Assembly: GCA_963575745.1 (NCBI GenBank)
Contig: CAUYUJ010015276.1
Coordinates: 279,267 to 343,266, forward strand
DNA: 64,000 bases
Direction: 5' to 3'
Origin: Prorocentrum cordatum
Taxonomy: Eukaryota; Sar; Dinophyceae; Prorocentrales; Prorocentraceae
Shown here: positions 21,514 to 32,260 of the stretch, one piece after another
Position numbering within the stretch: the stretch's first letter is position 1
Layout: each line of letters starts with the position of its first letter
The notes under the pieces: generated by a model
The model's input: only the letters and a program-made list of their open reading frames with translations
What the model was told of the DNA's origin: nothing
Database searches by the model: none
Position numbers and translations under genes: made by a program

Positions 21514-22130
21514 GGGGTGCGGGCCCGATGCGAGCTAAGCACCAATTGGTCATGGTCACCCTTCTCTTCCCCCCCAGCGTCATTCTGGCCGGACGAAGGG
21601 GTGGATTGGGAAAGGGGGGGTTACGAAATTTGCTCTATGCAGCTGGTTTCGGCCCCACCGAGGGGCCCATCCCCCAAATATATGGCCGCCTCCGGCGCCG
21701 GGAGGCGCCGGGAAAATCAGCTACGTGAGCTGATTCTCAAACCCCCCCTTTGCGATCCCCCCCTTTCGCCCGGCCTGGGTCATGGTCACCCTTCCTTTTC
21801 CCTCCACTCTGCATGCTGCGTTTCCTCCCCTCCTGGCCAAGGCAGGATGGCGTATGCACCGATCCTGGGCTCAGGGTGGGCCTGGCCAGAATCGGTGTAT
21901 GTGCATAGTTCTCTTTCCTCCACCCCAGGGTCCCACGCTGCATGCTGCGCTTCCTCTGGATGGAACAGACACACATACGCAGGGGTAATACGGGCCCGAT
22001 GCGAGCTAAGTGCCAACTGGTCATGGTCGCCCAATTGGTATACTCTCTTGCCCCCCAGCGTCATGGTCATGGTCACCCTTCTCTTCCCCCCCAGCGTCAT
22101 GGCCACCCTTCCCTCCTCCCCCCACTCTGC
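21514..22130. repeat. Duplicated segments around GGTCATGGTCACCC
   Basis: CGGGCCCGATGCGAGCTAAG is at about 21520 and 21990. CATGGTCACCCTTCTCTTCC(CCCCCAGCGTCAT) occurs at about 21551 and 22070, with a shorter relative at 21782. A hairpin (TGCACCGATCCTGG/CCAGAATCGGTGTA) is at 21857-21900. No gene is supported. Confidence 0.55.
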
Positions 22131-22286
22131 ATGGGGCGCTTCCCCCCCTCCCTCCCGCCCCCGCCCCACCGCCCCGCCGCGGGGAGGGCCCGGGAGGCCC
22201 ACGGCCACGGCGCGCCCGCGCGCGAAGACGAGGAGCCGCCCGGCGACATGATAGACGGTCCCCCCGAGGAGGCCCCCAGAGGGGCC

Positions 22287-22575
22287 GCCGCCTCCTCCTC
22301 CTCCTCCTCCTTCTCCTCCTCCTCCTCCTCCTCCTCCTCCTTCTCCTCCTCCTCCTCCTCCTCCTCACTCCTCCTCCTCCTCCTCCTCCTCCTCCTCTTC
22401 CCCATCCTCCTCCTTCTCCTCCCCATCCTCCTCCTCCCTCCTCCTCTTCCTTCCTCCTCCTCCTCCTCTTCCCCATCCTCCTCCTCTTCTCTCCTCCTCC
22501 TCTTCCCCATTCTCCTCCTCCTCCTCCTCCTCCTCCTCCTCCTCCTCCTCGTCCTCTTCCTCCTCCGCGTCCGTC
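22287..22575. repeat. (TCC)n-rich microsatellite
   Basis: Long TCC/CTC trinucleotide tract with CCCCATCCTCC interruptions. Poly-Ser, poly-Leu and poly-Pro frames are repeat translations. Confidence 0.9.
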
Positions 22576-22683
22576 GTCGTCGCCGCCGCCGTCGCGGGGC
22601 ACCGTGAGCGACGCCTGCCAATGGCACCCCCAGGGGCAGCTACGCGGCGTTGCTGCGCGGACGCTGGGGCGTTTGCTTTTTCA

Positions 22684-22830
22684 CCTCGGGAGGGAGACGG
22701 AGTATATCTCAAGGCGCGTCGCCGCCGTTTTGTCGACCGCCAGCGTGCTACTCTTTCGTCCTCGTCCGCACACTTGGTGCTTCTTCAACTCAGGGGCAAC
22801 GCTAGGATGGGATGAAGTCGAAAGCGACAG
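22684..22830. repeat. Dispersed repeat, copy 2 (partner 8814)
   Basis: Shares GGGAGGGA..CGGAGTA, the GGCGCGTCGCCGCCGTT block and a following TACTC-TTC part with 8814-8945. The remainder to 23060 is mixed sequence with no gene. Confidence 0.4.
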
Positions 22831-23060
22831 TAAGGATGATCGATTTCGCGAGGACGCCCTTGCATCCTTGCCTATTCGGTCATCTTCGGTCCATCCTCGT
22901 GCACATTCGATGGCCAGCCCCAGTCTAAAAGCTTGGGCATGGGCGTCCAAGGCCATTGCATCCTTATCGCGCGTCCTTACCATCAGTTTTGACTGCAGGC
23001 TCTGGAGCCACCAGCCGCTCGGCGCCACCCTCCATGGCCGGGAGCCTCGTCGTCCTCGTC

Positions 23061-23600
23061 CTCTTCCTACTCCTCCTCCTCCTCCTCCTCCTCCTCCTCC
23101 TCCTCGTCGTCCGCCTCCTCGTCGTTGTTGTCGTCCTCCTCCTCTTCGTCGTCGTCGTCCTCCTCCTCATCGCTCTCCTCGTCCTCCTCCTCCTTGGGGG
23201 GGGACGCCTCGACACCCAGTGGGCCCACTCGCCGCCGAGGGTGGCACGAGCGCCCCACGCCTGGCCATGGGGAGGTGCGGCTCCGCACTCGCTGGCCTGC
23301 CGGCGAGGTACCGCCGATGCCAAGTCAATCCCGCGAAGGCCTTACGCCTGGCGCCGCCGACCCCGAAGAGGGTCGGCGACGACGGCGACGGCGGCGGCGA
23401 CGACGACGACGGCGACGACGACGATGGCGGCGACGGGCGGCGACGGGCACGGCCACGGCGACGGCGACGGCGGCGACGACGACGACGGCGACGGCGGCGA
23501 CGACGACGACGGCGACCGCGGCGACGACGACGATGGCGTCGACGACGCCGACGCTGACGCTCTGGAGCCGAAACTCTCTCCCAGGGAGGGGTGCACCCCC
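23061..23600. repeat. TCC tract then GAC/GGC simple sequence
   Basis: (TCC)n and (GTC)n mixtures at 23061-23195, and a cryptic (CGACGG/CGACGA)n tract at 23375-23560. The Asp-, Arg- and Ala-rich frames across this region, including those over 400 codons long, are translations of the repeats. Confidence 0.8.
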
Positions 23601-23762
23601 GTAAGGTGCGGGATCCAGTACCATAGTCCCGAATCCTGATCGCCACGGTGCTCCCCCCCATCGGGTGTTGCTAGATGTTCCCCTGTCCCGAGGTGCCCCC
23701 AGCTGTTCGTTCCATCTTGGAGCCCCGCAGGCCCTCTCTGTCTCGTGAGGGGAGCCTGGGAG

Positions 23763-24200
23763 GCCGTTTGGGCCACCCCGAGAATCCTGGGGGAACCTTG
23801 GGCCAGGGCCTGGGATACTTCCAGTAACACCCGACCCCATGGGGGGGATCACCACCCCCAGGACCTGCCCCCTCCGATTCCGAGCCTGAGGCGGCTCAGG
23901 GGGAGCCCGGATCGCCCCACAGCGGCCGTTTGGGCCACCCCGAGGATCTTGGGGGTACCTTGGGCCAGGGGTGCTTCTAGTAACACCCGACCCCAGGGGC
24001 GAGATCACGACCCCCAAGACCCCCCCACTCCGATTCCGAGCCTGAGGCGGCTCCGGTGGAGTCCGGATCGCCCCGCAGCGGCCGGTTGGGCCACCCCGAG
24101 AATCCTGGGGGTACCTTGGGCCAGGGGTACTTGTAGTAACACCCGACCCCAGGGGGGGGGATCACCACCCCCAAGAAGCCCGCATCGCCACTTAGCGGCC
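23763..24200. repeat. Minisatellite, 155-163 bp unit, nearly three copies
   Basis: Units start with GCCG(T/G)TTGGGCCACCCCGAG at about 23763, 23926 and 24081. Each includes AATCCTGGGGG, ACCTTGGGCCAGGG, AGTAACACCCGACCCC and GATTCCGAGCCTGAGGCGGC. The third is truncated. Confidence 0.85.
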
Positions 24201-24289
24201 GTCCGAGGCCCCGGCGAGGGCGCCACAGCCGACGACTCTGGTCCGACATCCTCGCTCGGCGGCGAAATTAGCCAATCCCCATCCCCATC

Positions 24290-24535
24290 CCCCCCCCTCC
24301 TTCTCCTCCTTCTCCTCCTCCTCCTCCTCCTCCTCCTCCTCCTCCTCCTCCTCCTCCTCCTCTCCCCATCCTCATCCTCCTCCTCCTCCCCCTCCTCCTC
24401 CCCTCCTCCTCCTTCTCCTCCTCCTCCTCCTCCTCCTCCTCCTCTTCCTCTCCTCCTCCTCCTCCCTCCTCCTCCCTCCTCCCTCCTCCTCCTCCTCCTC
24501 CTCCTCCCCATCCCCATCCCCATCCCCATCCCCTT
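24290..24535. repeat. (TCC)n and CCCCAT repeats
   Basis: TCC trinucleotide tract, ending in four CCCCAT hexamers (about 24507-24532). Confidence 0.9.
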
Positions 24536-24822
24536 CGAGGCCCCCACCAAATTATCACCCCAGTTTGGGATGCACCCCTCGAAACCCGAAGGGAACGACC
24601 CATGTCCCCATCTGTGGGGGTAAATCGGCCAGTGTGGCCCAGGCCGCGCCGCTGGGGATGGGGATCGGTGAAACGTTATTCAGACATCCGAACCCTGCCC
24701 CAGCGCTCGCTTCGATTCCTCCGATTCGATTGGGTTCGAATGTTTCGGTGGCCTCCGATTGCGGCTCGAATCGGCTCGGGGTTCCGATGCGGGTTGCGGT
24801 CTCTCCTTGGAGGCATACTTCC

Positions 24823-25044
24823 TGGCCTGCAGATCTCCGCCGAATCGATGTTTCCCGATTCGTTACCAGCCTGGAACATATCCCTATCCCTATGCTGGGC
24901 ACCTCCTTATCACGATGCCAATCTTAGGGATTCCCTTCTTGAATCCCTAAGATCGTCGTCGCCTTTTGGCGTGTCAATCTTAGGGATAGGGATACGTTCG
25001 AGGCTGGTAATACTTCCTGGCCTGCAGATCTCCGCCGATTCGAC
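24823..25044. mobile_element. Foldback insert flanked by 30-bp direct repeats
   Basis: TTACCAGCCTGGAACATATC (24863) pairs with GATACGTTCGAGGCTGGTAA (to 25011), and a smaller hairpin TCTTAGGGATTC/GAATCCCTAAGA sits inside (about 24924-24955). On either side is a direct repeat: CTTCCTGGCCTGCAGATCTC continuing through CGCCGA at 24829 and 25016. No gene in 24536-25199 otherwise. Confidence 0.5.
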
Positions 25045-25199
25045 TTTTTCCCCGACTCGGCTGCCGGTGTCCGCCGATCCGAGGCAAGTCGATCGCCGAG
25101 CCGACTCGCCGATGCGATTCTGGGCTCTCTCCCTGTCCTGCCCTCGCCGATCAACGTTTCGGGCATTTACATGGGCGGCGTTGGTTCGGAACTCGTCGA

Positions 25200-25360
25200 A
25201 CACTCCTCTTCCTCCTCCTCCTCCTCCTCCTCCTCCTCCTCATCCTTCTCCTCCCCCTCCTCGTATTCCTCCTCCTGTTCCTCCTCCGCCTCCTCCTCCT
25301 CCTAGGACTGCTCTTCCTTCTCCTCGGCATCCTCGTCATCCTCGTCCTCCCCTTCCTCCT
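25200..25360. repeat. (TCC)n microsatellite
   Basis: TCC trinucleotide tract with TTC and CAT interruptions. Confidence 0.85.
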
Positions 25361-25837
25361 GAAGGGGGGGTGGGAGTGGAGGGGGGCCAGACATTGTTGG
25401 CGCAGGGGGTCCGAGGCCTAACCCCAGCCTCTCACCGATGCAGGAGAGTCGATGATCGGTGGGGGTTGGAGGGCCAGGTCTGCCTGCCTCTAGGAGACGA
25501 GCAGCTGGGGCCGATGCCAGATGCCGCTCTCACGATCTAGCCAGAAGCGTCCAATGGGCACACCGGGTGCTGTGACCTCTGTAGACGCCTTCCGGGCGGA
25601 GGCGTCCATGGACAACGCGACCGCTGCGCTCGGCGCAGCGCACGGCCAGAGAAAGGGTAGGTCCGTCTACTGCACGTTCTTGTCCTAGAGCAGGTCCCGC
25701 ATGGGGCCTCCTGGAGCCTGTTGGAGCCTCCCGAGGGCCCCAAGACGGCCAGGACGGGGAACATCGACCCAGTTCGTGGGACCGGCTTTTCATCCTGAGT
25801 CTTGCTTTGACGGCCATGGGGCCTGGCGAGGACCACC
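25361..25837. other. Intergenic, no gene recognised
   Basis: GC-rich, with no domain in any frame. AGAGCAGGTCCCGCA (25685) recurs at about 26399 just before the second copy of the following duplication. Confidence 0.4.
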
Positions 25838-26628
25838 ATGGGACTCCAAGTCCCAACGGGAGGTCTCGGGCCTGGCATCGCTCGGACGTGTGCATTTTTT
25901 TCTCGGCGAGGACCATCGAGGAGCATCCTTGATCATTTGGCGAAAAACACCACGCACGAAACCGAAGAAAGCACACGGAATGGACGTCCGAGCGACGGCC
26001 AGCGGGGAGGCTTCCGGCCCTCGGGGGCCCGACGTTGGGCCCCCCGAAGAGGCCGCGGAGGAGCGGCCCGGGACGCCCCTTTGCCGGGGAGGGGTGCAGG
26101 CCTCGGGGCGCCGGCCGCCGAAGGGGTGCGGCCGGAGTCCAGTTGCGGGAGGGCCCAGGTATGAGATCGAAGTCGGTTCGGGGAGGGTACCCTTGGGGGG
26201 CGGCCCAGCGGGGGGTGATGACCAGGGGGGGGGGGGGATATCATGGCGGGGGCCATGATATGTCCCCAGATATCGTGGCGCCTCTTCTTCTTTCATTGCG
26301 TCCCTGGCTCCCCCGCTGGGCCGCGCACGTGCCGCCGGTCATGATTTGCACCCCCCCCTCTTGGACACCCCCCTCCTGGCCGCCCCCGATCTTGTCCCAG
26401 AGCAGGTCCCGCACGGGACTCCGAGTCCCGACGGGAGGTCTCGGGGAGGCTGTCGGCCCTCGGGGGCCCACGCGGGGCCCCGGAAGAGGCCGTGGAGGAG
26501 CGGCCCGGGACACGCCCGCTGCCGGGGAGGGGTGCAGGCCTCGGGGAGCGGGCCGCCGAAGAGGTGCGGCCGGAAGCCAATGCGGGAGGGCCGAGGTATG
26601 AGATCGAAGTCGGTTCGGGGAGGGTACA
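25838..26628. repeat. Segmental duplication, second copy lacking a MITE
   Basis: GGGACTCCAAGTCCCAACGG and GGAGGTCTCGGG (25839-25870), then GGCTTCCGGCCCTCGGGGGC to GTCGGTTCGGGGAGGGTAC (26006-26190), recur at about 26414-26628 with roughly 85 percent identity by eye. Copy 1 is interrupted by MITE-2 copy C at 25874-25998; copy 2 runs straight through. No gene is supported. Confidence 0.7.
25874..25998. mobile_element. MITE-2 copy C, with paralogous empty site
   Basis: CTGGCATCGCTCGGACGT at the left and ACGTCCGAGCGACGGCCAG at the right. The uninterrupted site is seen in the duplicate at about 26440, where GGTCTCGGG is followed directly by GAGGCTGTCGG. CGGG occurs on both sides of the insert, a possible 4-bp target duplication. 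Confidence 0.75.
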
Positions 26629-27100
26629 GTCAAAAACCCTAGTAAGGACGCGCGACTTTGCTCAGGGTACCCTTGCGTCCTTGCTCTTCCTTGCTCTGGC
26701 GTCCTTGAGGTTTTCGTCGTCCGCCGCCCCAAGAATCCCAACTTCGGCTTCCAAGGGTCTTGCGTCCTTACCGGGCGTCCTTGTTAGGGTTTTTGACAGT
26801 ACCCTGATGCTCTCTGTGATTGTTGAATGTTCTTCGTGCATCCTGGGGGAGGCTACCCTCGAATGGCTTTCAGGTTGGCTGGCGGAGGGTCTCGTGTTCT
26901 TGAGGGACGGTATTCTGTCTGAGGTCTGGCCGTATCCCCCAGCAGCACTTTTGAGCCAAAGCGGTTCCTCAGAGTGGTCGCGCGTCCACCTGGCTCCTGC
27001 ACTTTCGACATCGTCGCCGAGCTTTTCGTCGTCGTCGTCGTCCCCTGACCCTTCCACTCCCCGGCCTCCTCATAATCCCCATCCCCCACCTGCCTCCCGC
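26629..27100. other. Intergenic, no gene recognised
   Basis: Mixed GC, with AAGGACGC/GCGTCCTT direct and inverted short repeats (26640-26790). No domain in any frame. Confidence 0.4.
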
Positions 27101-27480
27101 TCCTCCTCCTCCTTCTCCTACTCTTCCTTCTCGTCATCCTCCTTACCCTGATCCTCCTGGTCCTCTTGGTCATCCTCCGCCTGCTCCTCCTCCTCCTCTT
27201 CCTCCTCCTTCTATACTTCCTCATATTTCTCATCCTCGTCCTCCGCCTCATCCTCCTGGTGGTATTCCTCGTCGTTTTCCTTAACCTCATCCTTTACCTC
27301 CTCATCGCACTTATCATTTTCGTGTTTGTTCCTCCTCCTCCTCCTCCTCCTCCTCCTCCTCCTCCTCCTCCCCTTGTTCGCCGTGCTTCCCCTTGTATTC
27401 CTTGTGTCTCTTCTCGTGTGCTTCGTCCTCGTCCTCCTCCTCCTCCTCCTCCTCCTCCTCCTCCTCCTCCTCCTCTTCGC
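27101..27480. repeat. (TCC)n-rich low complexity
   Basis: TCC, CTC and CATCCTC mixtures with two pure TCC tracts (27330-27372 and 27435-27478). Confidence 0.85.
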
Positions 27481-27689
27481 AGTGATTAACCCCATGCCCC
27501 CGATAATAAACCCTAAAGGATAATGAAGTTCGGGGTTTGTTGGGGGATAATGAAAGTTGCCCGCCAGAGCCAGCATAAAGAGATATCAAGCTGCCAGAGA
27601 GAAGGAAATCCAAAGAACATGCATATATATAAGGAAAAATAAGAACAGGGGGAGCAGGAGGAGGAGAGAGGAGCGGAGAAGGAAGAAGC

Positions 27690-28150
27690 GAAAATCCACA
27701 GTTCAAAACTTGCTAGATTTAATGTGTAAACGCTTAATGGAAATTAAGGTTTCCATCTGCTCGCTCTGCCTACCTAGTTCCCCCAGGATAATCAACCACA
27801 GCGATAAACAAGTTCAGGGGGCAGGGAGACAAGAAGAAAAATACATAGAAAGAGAGAGAGAGAGAGAGATAAAGAAAGAAGAAAAGAAAGAGCAGAAGGA
27901 TGAGAAGGAGGAAGAGCAGGGAAAGCAGAGGAAGAGGAAGAAGCAACAATCCAAAGTTCAAAACTTATTAGATTTAATTTGTAAACGCTTAATGACAATT
28001 AACATTTTCATCTGCTCGTGTAGGGTAGCTCGTGTGCTTAGTTTTCCCAGGATAATCAACCCCAGCGATAAACAAGTTCGGGGGGTCAGAGAGACAAGAA
28101 GAAAAATAGATAGAAAGAGAGAGATACAGAAAGAAGAACAAGAAATATGA
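27690..28150. repeat. Tandem duplication, 255-bp offset, AT-rich
   Basis: GTTCAAAACTTGCTAGATTT, TGTAAACGCTTAATG, CCAGGATAATCAACC and AGCGATAAACAAGTTC (from 27701) recur in the same order 255 bp downstream (from 27956), including the GAGAGACAAGAAGAAAAATA and AGAGAGAGA tail. Markedly lower GC than the surroundings. No gene between 27481 and 28380. Confidence 0.8.
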
Positions 28151-28369
28151 TAATGATGAGAAGGAGGAAGAGCACGAGAAGCATGAGAAGGAAGTAACCT
28201 CGATGGCGAACTTTCCCAGTGATAATGACGTTCGGCCTCCGCGCCCCCGCGCCCCCGACCAAACTCTTATTGGTCGTCTATAAAAAACTCTAACGACTTA
28301 AGGGGGGGTGCAGTATTATCGTGGGCATGGGGTTATCCTCCTGCTCCTCTCCACCCTCGCATAGCTCCT

Positions 28370-28591
28370 CCTCCTCCTCCTATCCCCATCGTCATCATCA
28401 GCATCAGCATCATCGTCATCATCATCACCATAATCAGCATCATCAGCATCAGCATCATCTCCAGCCTCATCTTCATCACAATCATCATCATCGTCATCAT
28501 CCTCATCACCAGCAGCAGCATCAACACCATCATCATCAACACCATCAGCATCCTTATCCTCCTCCCCCTCCTCATCATCATCGTCGTCATC
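28370..28591. repeat. (CAT)n satellite
   Basis: CAT/CAG/CAC trinucleotide mixture ending a few bases before the leader-like sequence. The His-rich and Asp-rich frames are its translations. Confidence 0.9.
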
Positions 28592-28614
28592 TCCTGTAGC
28601 CATGTTGGCTCAAG
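28592..28614 (+). other. Spliced-leader relic (dinoflagellate SL-like)
   Basis: The stretch from 28594 (CCTGTAGCCATGTTGGCTCA, then AG) matches the conserved dinoflagellate spliced leader, CCGTAGCCATTTTGGCTCAAG from established knowledge, with one inserted T and one T-to-G change. Genomic leader remnants upstream of a gene are a known mark of cDNA reinserted into the genome. It lies just before the decayed frame at 28620, on the same strand. A SL RNA gene is unlikely, as no donor and snRNA-like tail are seen. Confidence 0.6.
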
Positions 28615-28619
28615 CCTGA

Positions 28620-30001
28620 CTCGAACCCCCCTTGGCGGGCGGTGCGAGCATTGTGGCTGCTAGAGGTCCTCGGGCGCCCCCTGGGGCGGCGCCTGGAGTA
28701 GGGCCACTGAGTGGGCAGGCCTGGGCCCGATGTTCGGCGACCATGCTGGCGCGCACGCTGCGCAGGGAGCGTGCCCAGTTGCGGGACGGAGACACGGCTG
28801 TGGTTTGAGCCATTGCAGCTGTGGCGGAGTTGGCTTCCCCGCAGGCCCTGGCGGCGGCCCTGGGGGATCGCCTTGGCAAGGCGTTGATGCTGCACCACAC
28901 GGCTGACGTCGCACTTGCTTGCCACATGCATCGCTTGGGCGATGCGCTGCGCGCGGTGGCCAAGACGCTGGACGTGGACATGGACTTTGTGCATTGGGGC
29001 ATGGAGATCAAGGGCGACGGCGAGAAGGCGAGGCACGAACCGCTCGTCGCTTTTGGCATCCAGTTGGGGGTCTGCGTCGCGGAGCCCGCGCTGGAGCTCA
29101 GCGGCCAGAGGCGTTGGCTGGGAGTGCGGCGTGCGCCTGGGCTGCGCCGCGATGCGGTGCCCTGTCGCCCGCCTTCCTCCTGGACGCCGCCGCGGTCAGG
29201 CGCTCAGCCGTGCGTGTCGGGGTGGGCGCGGACAGATGTGCTGCTGGCCGAGCTAGGCTCTTCGAGCCAGGGGGCCGAGACGACTGCGCACGCCGACGAT
29301 CGCGCGGACGGGGTCGTCGAGGATGCGTTCGCCGACGACGCCAAGCTGAACGGGCTGGATGCACACGTGTCGGGGGGCGGCGCTGGGACGAGCAGCAGGG
29401 GCCCGAGGCCCTCGGGTCCGAGCTGGACGGCGTTGCGGAGCACGTCGACAAGACGTTGCAGAACGAGTTGGTGCTGGACCACCGCATGATGCGCCACATC
29501 CTGGAAGTGGAGGCTCAGCTGCGCAGCTGGGAGGCGCTTTACAAGGTATTCGAGACGGGCATGTTCGCGCGGGCCCGCAGCATGCTGGACAGGTTCGGCT
29601 TCGAGCCGCATGGCGGGCCTGCTGTGGGCGGCGCCCCGCCCGCGCGGACATTGGTCGAGTCCCCGCCCGACTCGGCCATCCCGCGCACGGGTACGGGCGT
29701 CGCGGCCGCGGAAGCTGCCAGGTCGTGCGACGGAGAGCGGGGACGGCGACGCGTTGGAGCCTGACGTCCCCAGTCGCAGCCTGCCTGCGAACTGTGACGG
29801 TGTGGTGGAGCGGTTGCCTTTCGACGTGGAGGGCGAGGAGGACGTGCCCCCGCCCCTGGTGGAAGGCGAGCTCTTCTTCACTTACGACGGCTTGCGCAGC
29901 GACGGCTGCGGGCCATCTCGTCGCGTCGGGGCGGGCCGAGGACTCGCTATTCTGATACAGTTTGGGGTGCGTCGGCGCGGAAACCCTGGGGAAGGGGGCT
30001 G
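28620..30001 (+). pseudogene. Decayed gene, possible retroposed cDNA
   Basis: A frame opens right after the leader relic (28620) and reads through an ATG at 28743 (..MLARTLRRERAQLRDG..). It has one in-frame TGA at 28806, then continues as ..AELASPQALAAALGDRLGKA..LHHTADVALACHMHRLGDAL..DVDMDFVHWGMEIKG... Around 29100-29400 the likely frame shifts (..GSELDGVAEHVDKTLQNE.., ..LEVEAQLRSWEALYKV.., ..FARARSMLDRFGFEPH..). It shifts back near 29700 (..ALEPDVPSRSLPANC..) and stops near 30001. One stop and at least two shifts make an active gene unlikely, unless the assembly has indels. No family is recognised; the protein would be helix-rich and intronless, as expected of a reinserted cDNA. Confidence 0.55.
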
Positions 30002-30079
30002 ACTGACCCCGTGGATGAGTGAGAAGTTGCGGCGGGTGCGCTCGTTTCGGCTCCGACTGCCCTTGGGGAGCGGGGTCTT

Positions 30080-30265
30080 CATAATCATCATCAGCATCAT
30101 CAGCATCATCCACATTATCCTCTTCAGCCTCCTCGTCATCATTACCATTATCATCAGCATCATCAGCATCAGCATGGTCAGCGTGATCATTGTTATTGTC
30201 AGCGGCGTCTGCATCCTCGTCAGCATAATCATCAGCGTCGGCATCGGCATCAGCGTAAGGACCCT
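30080..30265. repeat. (ATC)n satellite
   Basis: ATC/AGC/ACC trinucleotide tract. The acidic minus-strand frame through it is a repeat translation. Confidence 0.85.
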
Positions 30266-30469
30266 TCTCATCCTCCTCCACGTCTTCGCAGTCCCCCCCA
30301 TCCTCCTCCTCCCTATCCTGGTCCTCTTCCGTGCCCCTCCTCTCCTCCTTCGTTTCCTCCGCCATGCCGGGGGTCATGCCGCCTCCGTGTGCCCGCCGCG
30401 CCCTCGCTCGAGGCATCGCTCAAGCGTGCCCCCCCCCCCCCCCGAGCAGCCTTTGGAGTCAATCAAGGA

Positions 30470-32260
30470 ATCGCGCTCGCGCCTGGGCGCCAGCTGCCTC
30501 TTCCGTCGGACGGGTCAGAGGCGCCAAAGGCCACCCCGAACTTCAATTCGACCATGGAAGTGTAATCGAGTGGTTCATTTGGGTCTGACCCTTTCCCCCT
30601 CGGCCCTCCCCACTCTCGGGGCCCAGGGTTTCGAGGATGTCTCGGGTGAAACGCGCTGGGCCACCGCGCGCAAACCATCTCGGAGCCCAGCGATGCGAGA
30701 CTGTCTCAAGCGAAACTCGCCCGACCACCCCGCGAAGGTTTTTTTCTTGAAACCCAGATTTGCGAGGATGTCTCACCCGAGTCGCGCCCGACCACCTCGC
30801 GCGCGGCCTCGCGAAACCGAGCACTGCGAGGATGTGTTGGTCGAAGCGGGCTGGACCACCCCACGCGCGACATCCAGTCTTTCAGAGTTCTTACGATTGA
30901 TCGGGCGGCGCCCAGACCTTTCCCACACAGAATTCGATGACAGAAGTGGAGCCAAGTTGTTTTTCTGGGGGTGACCCGTCCTCGCGCCCGACCACCTCGC
31001 GCTCGACATTGCGGAGTTGAGAATGCGAGGAAGTCGCAAGCGAAGAACGCTGGACCACTGCGCGCGGCATCTTGTTGGAGCTCAAAACTGCGAGTGCGTG
31101 TCGGGCGAAACGCGACGAACCGCTTTGCGCGCGGCATCCTGGAGTCCGCAATGGTGGTGATGCCACAGATGTCTCAAGCGAAACAGGCTGGACCACTCTG
31201 CGCGGAGCATCTCGGACCCCAGAGTTACGAGGATGCCTCAGGCGAAACGTGCTCGACCAGCCCGCGCAGGACACGTGGTTTTCACAGTGCCAAGATGTTT
31301 CAGACCAAAGAAGGCTGGACCACATCTCGAGCAGCATGCGAGGATGGATCAGGCGTTCCCCAGACATTTCCCAGAGCACAATTCGACAATATAAGTGCGA
31401 TACATTGGTATGTCGGGTCTGACCCCTCCTCCCTCCTCTCTTTCGGAGCCCAGAATTGCGAGGATGTCTTAAGCGAAACGCGCCCGACCACCTCGCGTGC
31501 AACATTTGGAGCTGAGAAACGCGATGCTGTCTCAAGCGAAATGCACCGGACCAACTCGCTCGCGGCGCTTTTGAGGTCAGAGTTGCGAGGATGTCTCAGG
31601 CGGAATGGGCTGGACCATTGGACCACCTGTCGCGCGGCATCTCCGAGTTCAGAGTTGCCCAGGAAGTCTGAGACGAAACGCGCCAAACAATCTCTCGCGC
31701 GGCATCTCGGAGCCCAGAGTTGCAAGGATGTCTCAAACGAAATGGGGCCAGAGCACCTCGCGCGCGGCATTTCAGAGCTCGGAGTTGCGAGGATGTCTTG
31801 GGCGAAAAGGGCTGGACCACCTCTCGGGCGGCATGCGAGGATGGATCAGGCAGCGCCCAGAACTTCCCCAGAACACAACTTGACAACGTAAGTATAATAC
31901 AGTTGATCGTTTCTGTCTGACCCCTCCTTCCTCCTCCCTCTCGGAGCCCCTGGAGTGTTGAGGATGTTTCCGTCGAAACGCGCTGGACCACCTCGCGCGC
32001 GGCATCTCAGAGTTCAGAGTTGCGAGGATGTCTCAGGCGAAACGCGGCTGACCTCTCGCGCGGCGTCTCGGAGCCTAGAGTAGTGAGGGTGTCTCAGGCG
32101 AAATGCGCAAGACTACCTCTTGCGCGGCATCTCGGATCTCATGGCTCAGGCGAAATGCCCAATCCCCGCCAACTCAGAAACGAGAGTTGTGAGGATTTGT
32201 CAGGTGAAACGGCCTGGACCACATTTTCTGGAGGATGTCTCTGGGCCCGCGTTCCTCGAC
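30470..32260. repeat. 62-65 bp minisatellite in a higher-order array
   Basis: About twenty units, each with GAGGATGTCTCAAGCGAAAC, then CTGGACCACCTCGCGCGCGG and CATCTCGGAGCCCAGAGTTG, spaced 62-69 bp (for example 30633, 30695, 30764 and 30828; 31460, 31523, 31585). A different module of about 120 bp, ending GGGTCTGACCC..TCGGAGCCC, interrupts the array at about 30470-30620, 30885-30980, 31330-31450 and 31830-31945. That gives a higher-order period of roughly 430-490 bp. No gene is supported inside. Confidence 0.85.

Noticed and set aside
22010-23660. A 515-residue plus-strand frame
   Set aside because: It consists of TCC and GAC/GGC repeat translations (Leu, Pro, Arg runs); the unique parts show no coding character.
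26950-26975. Leader-like TTTTGAGCCAAAGCGG on the minus strand
   Set aside because: Only about 14 of 21 positions fit the spliced leader, with no coding frame following on that strand.
29253-30416. A 387-residue minus-strand acidic frame
   Set aside because: The acidic part is the ATC satellite; the rest is antisense to the decayed gene at 28.6-30 kb.
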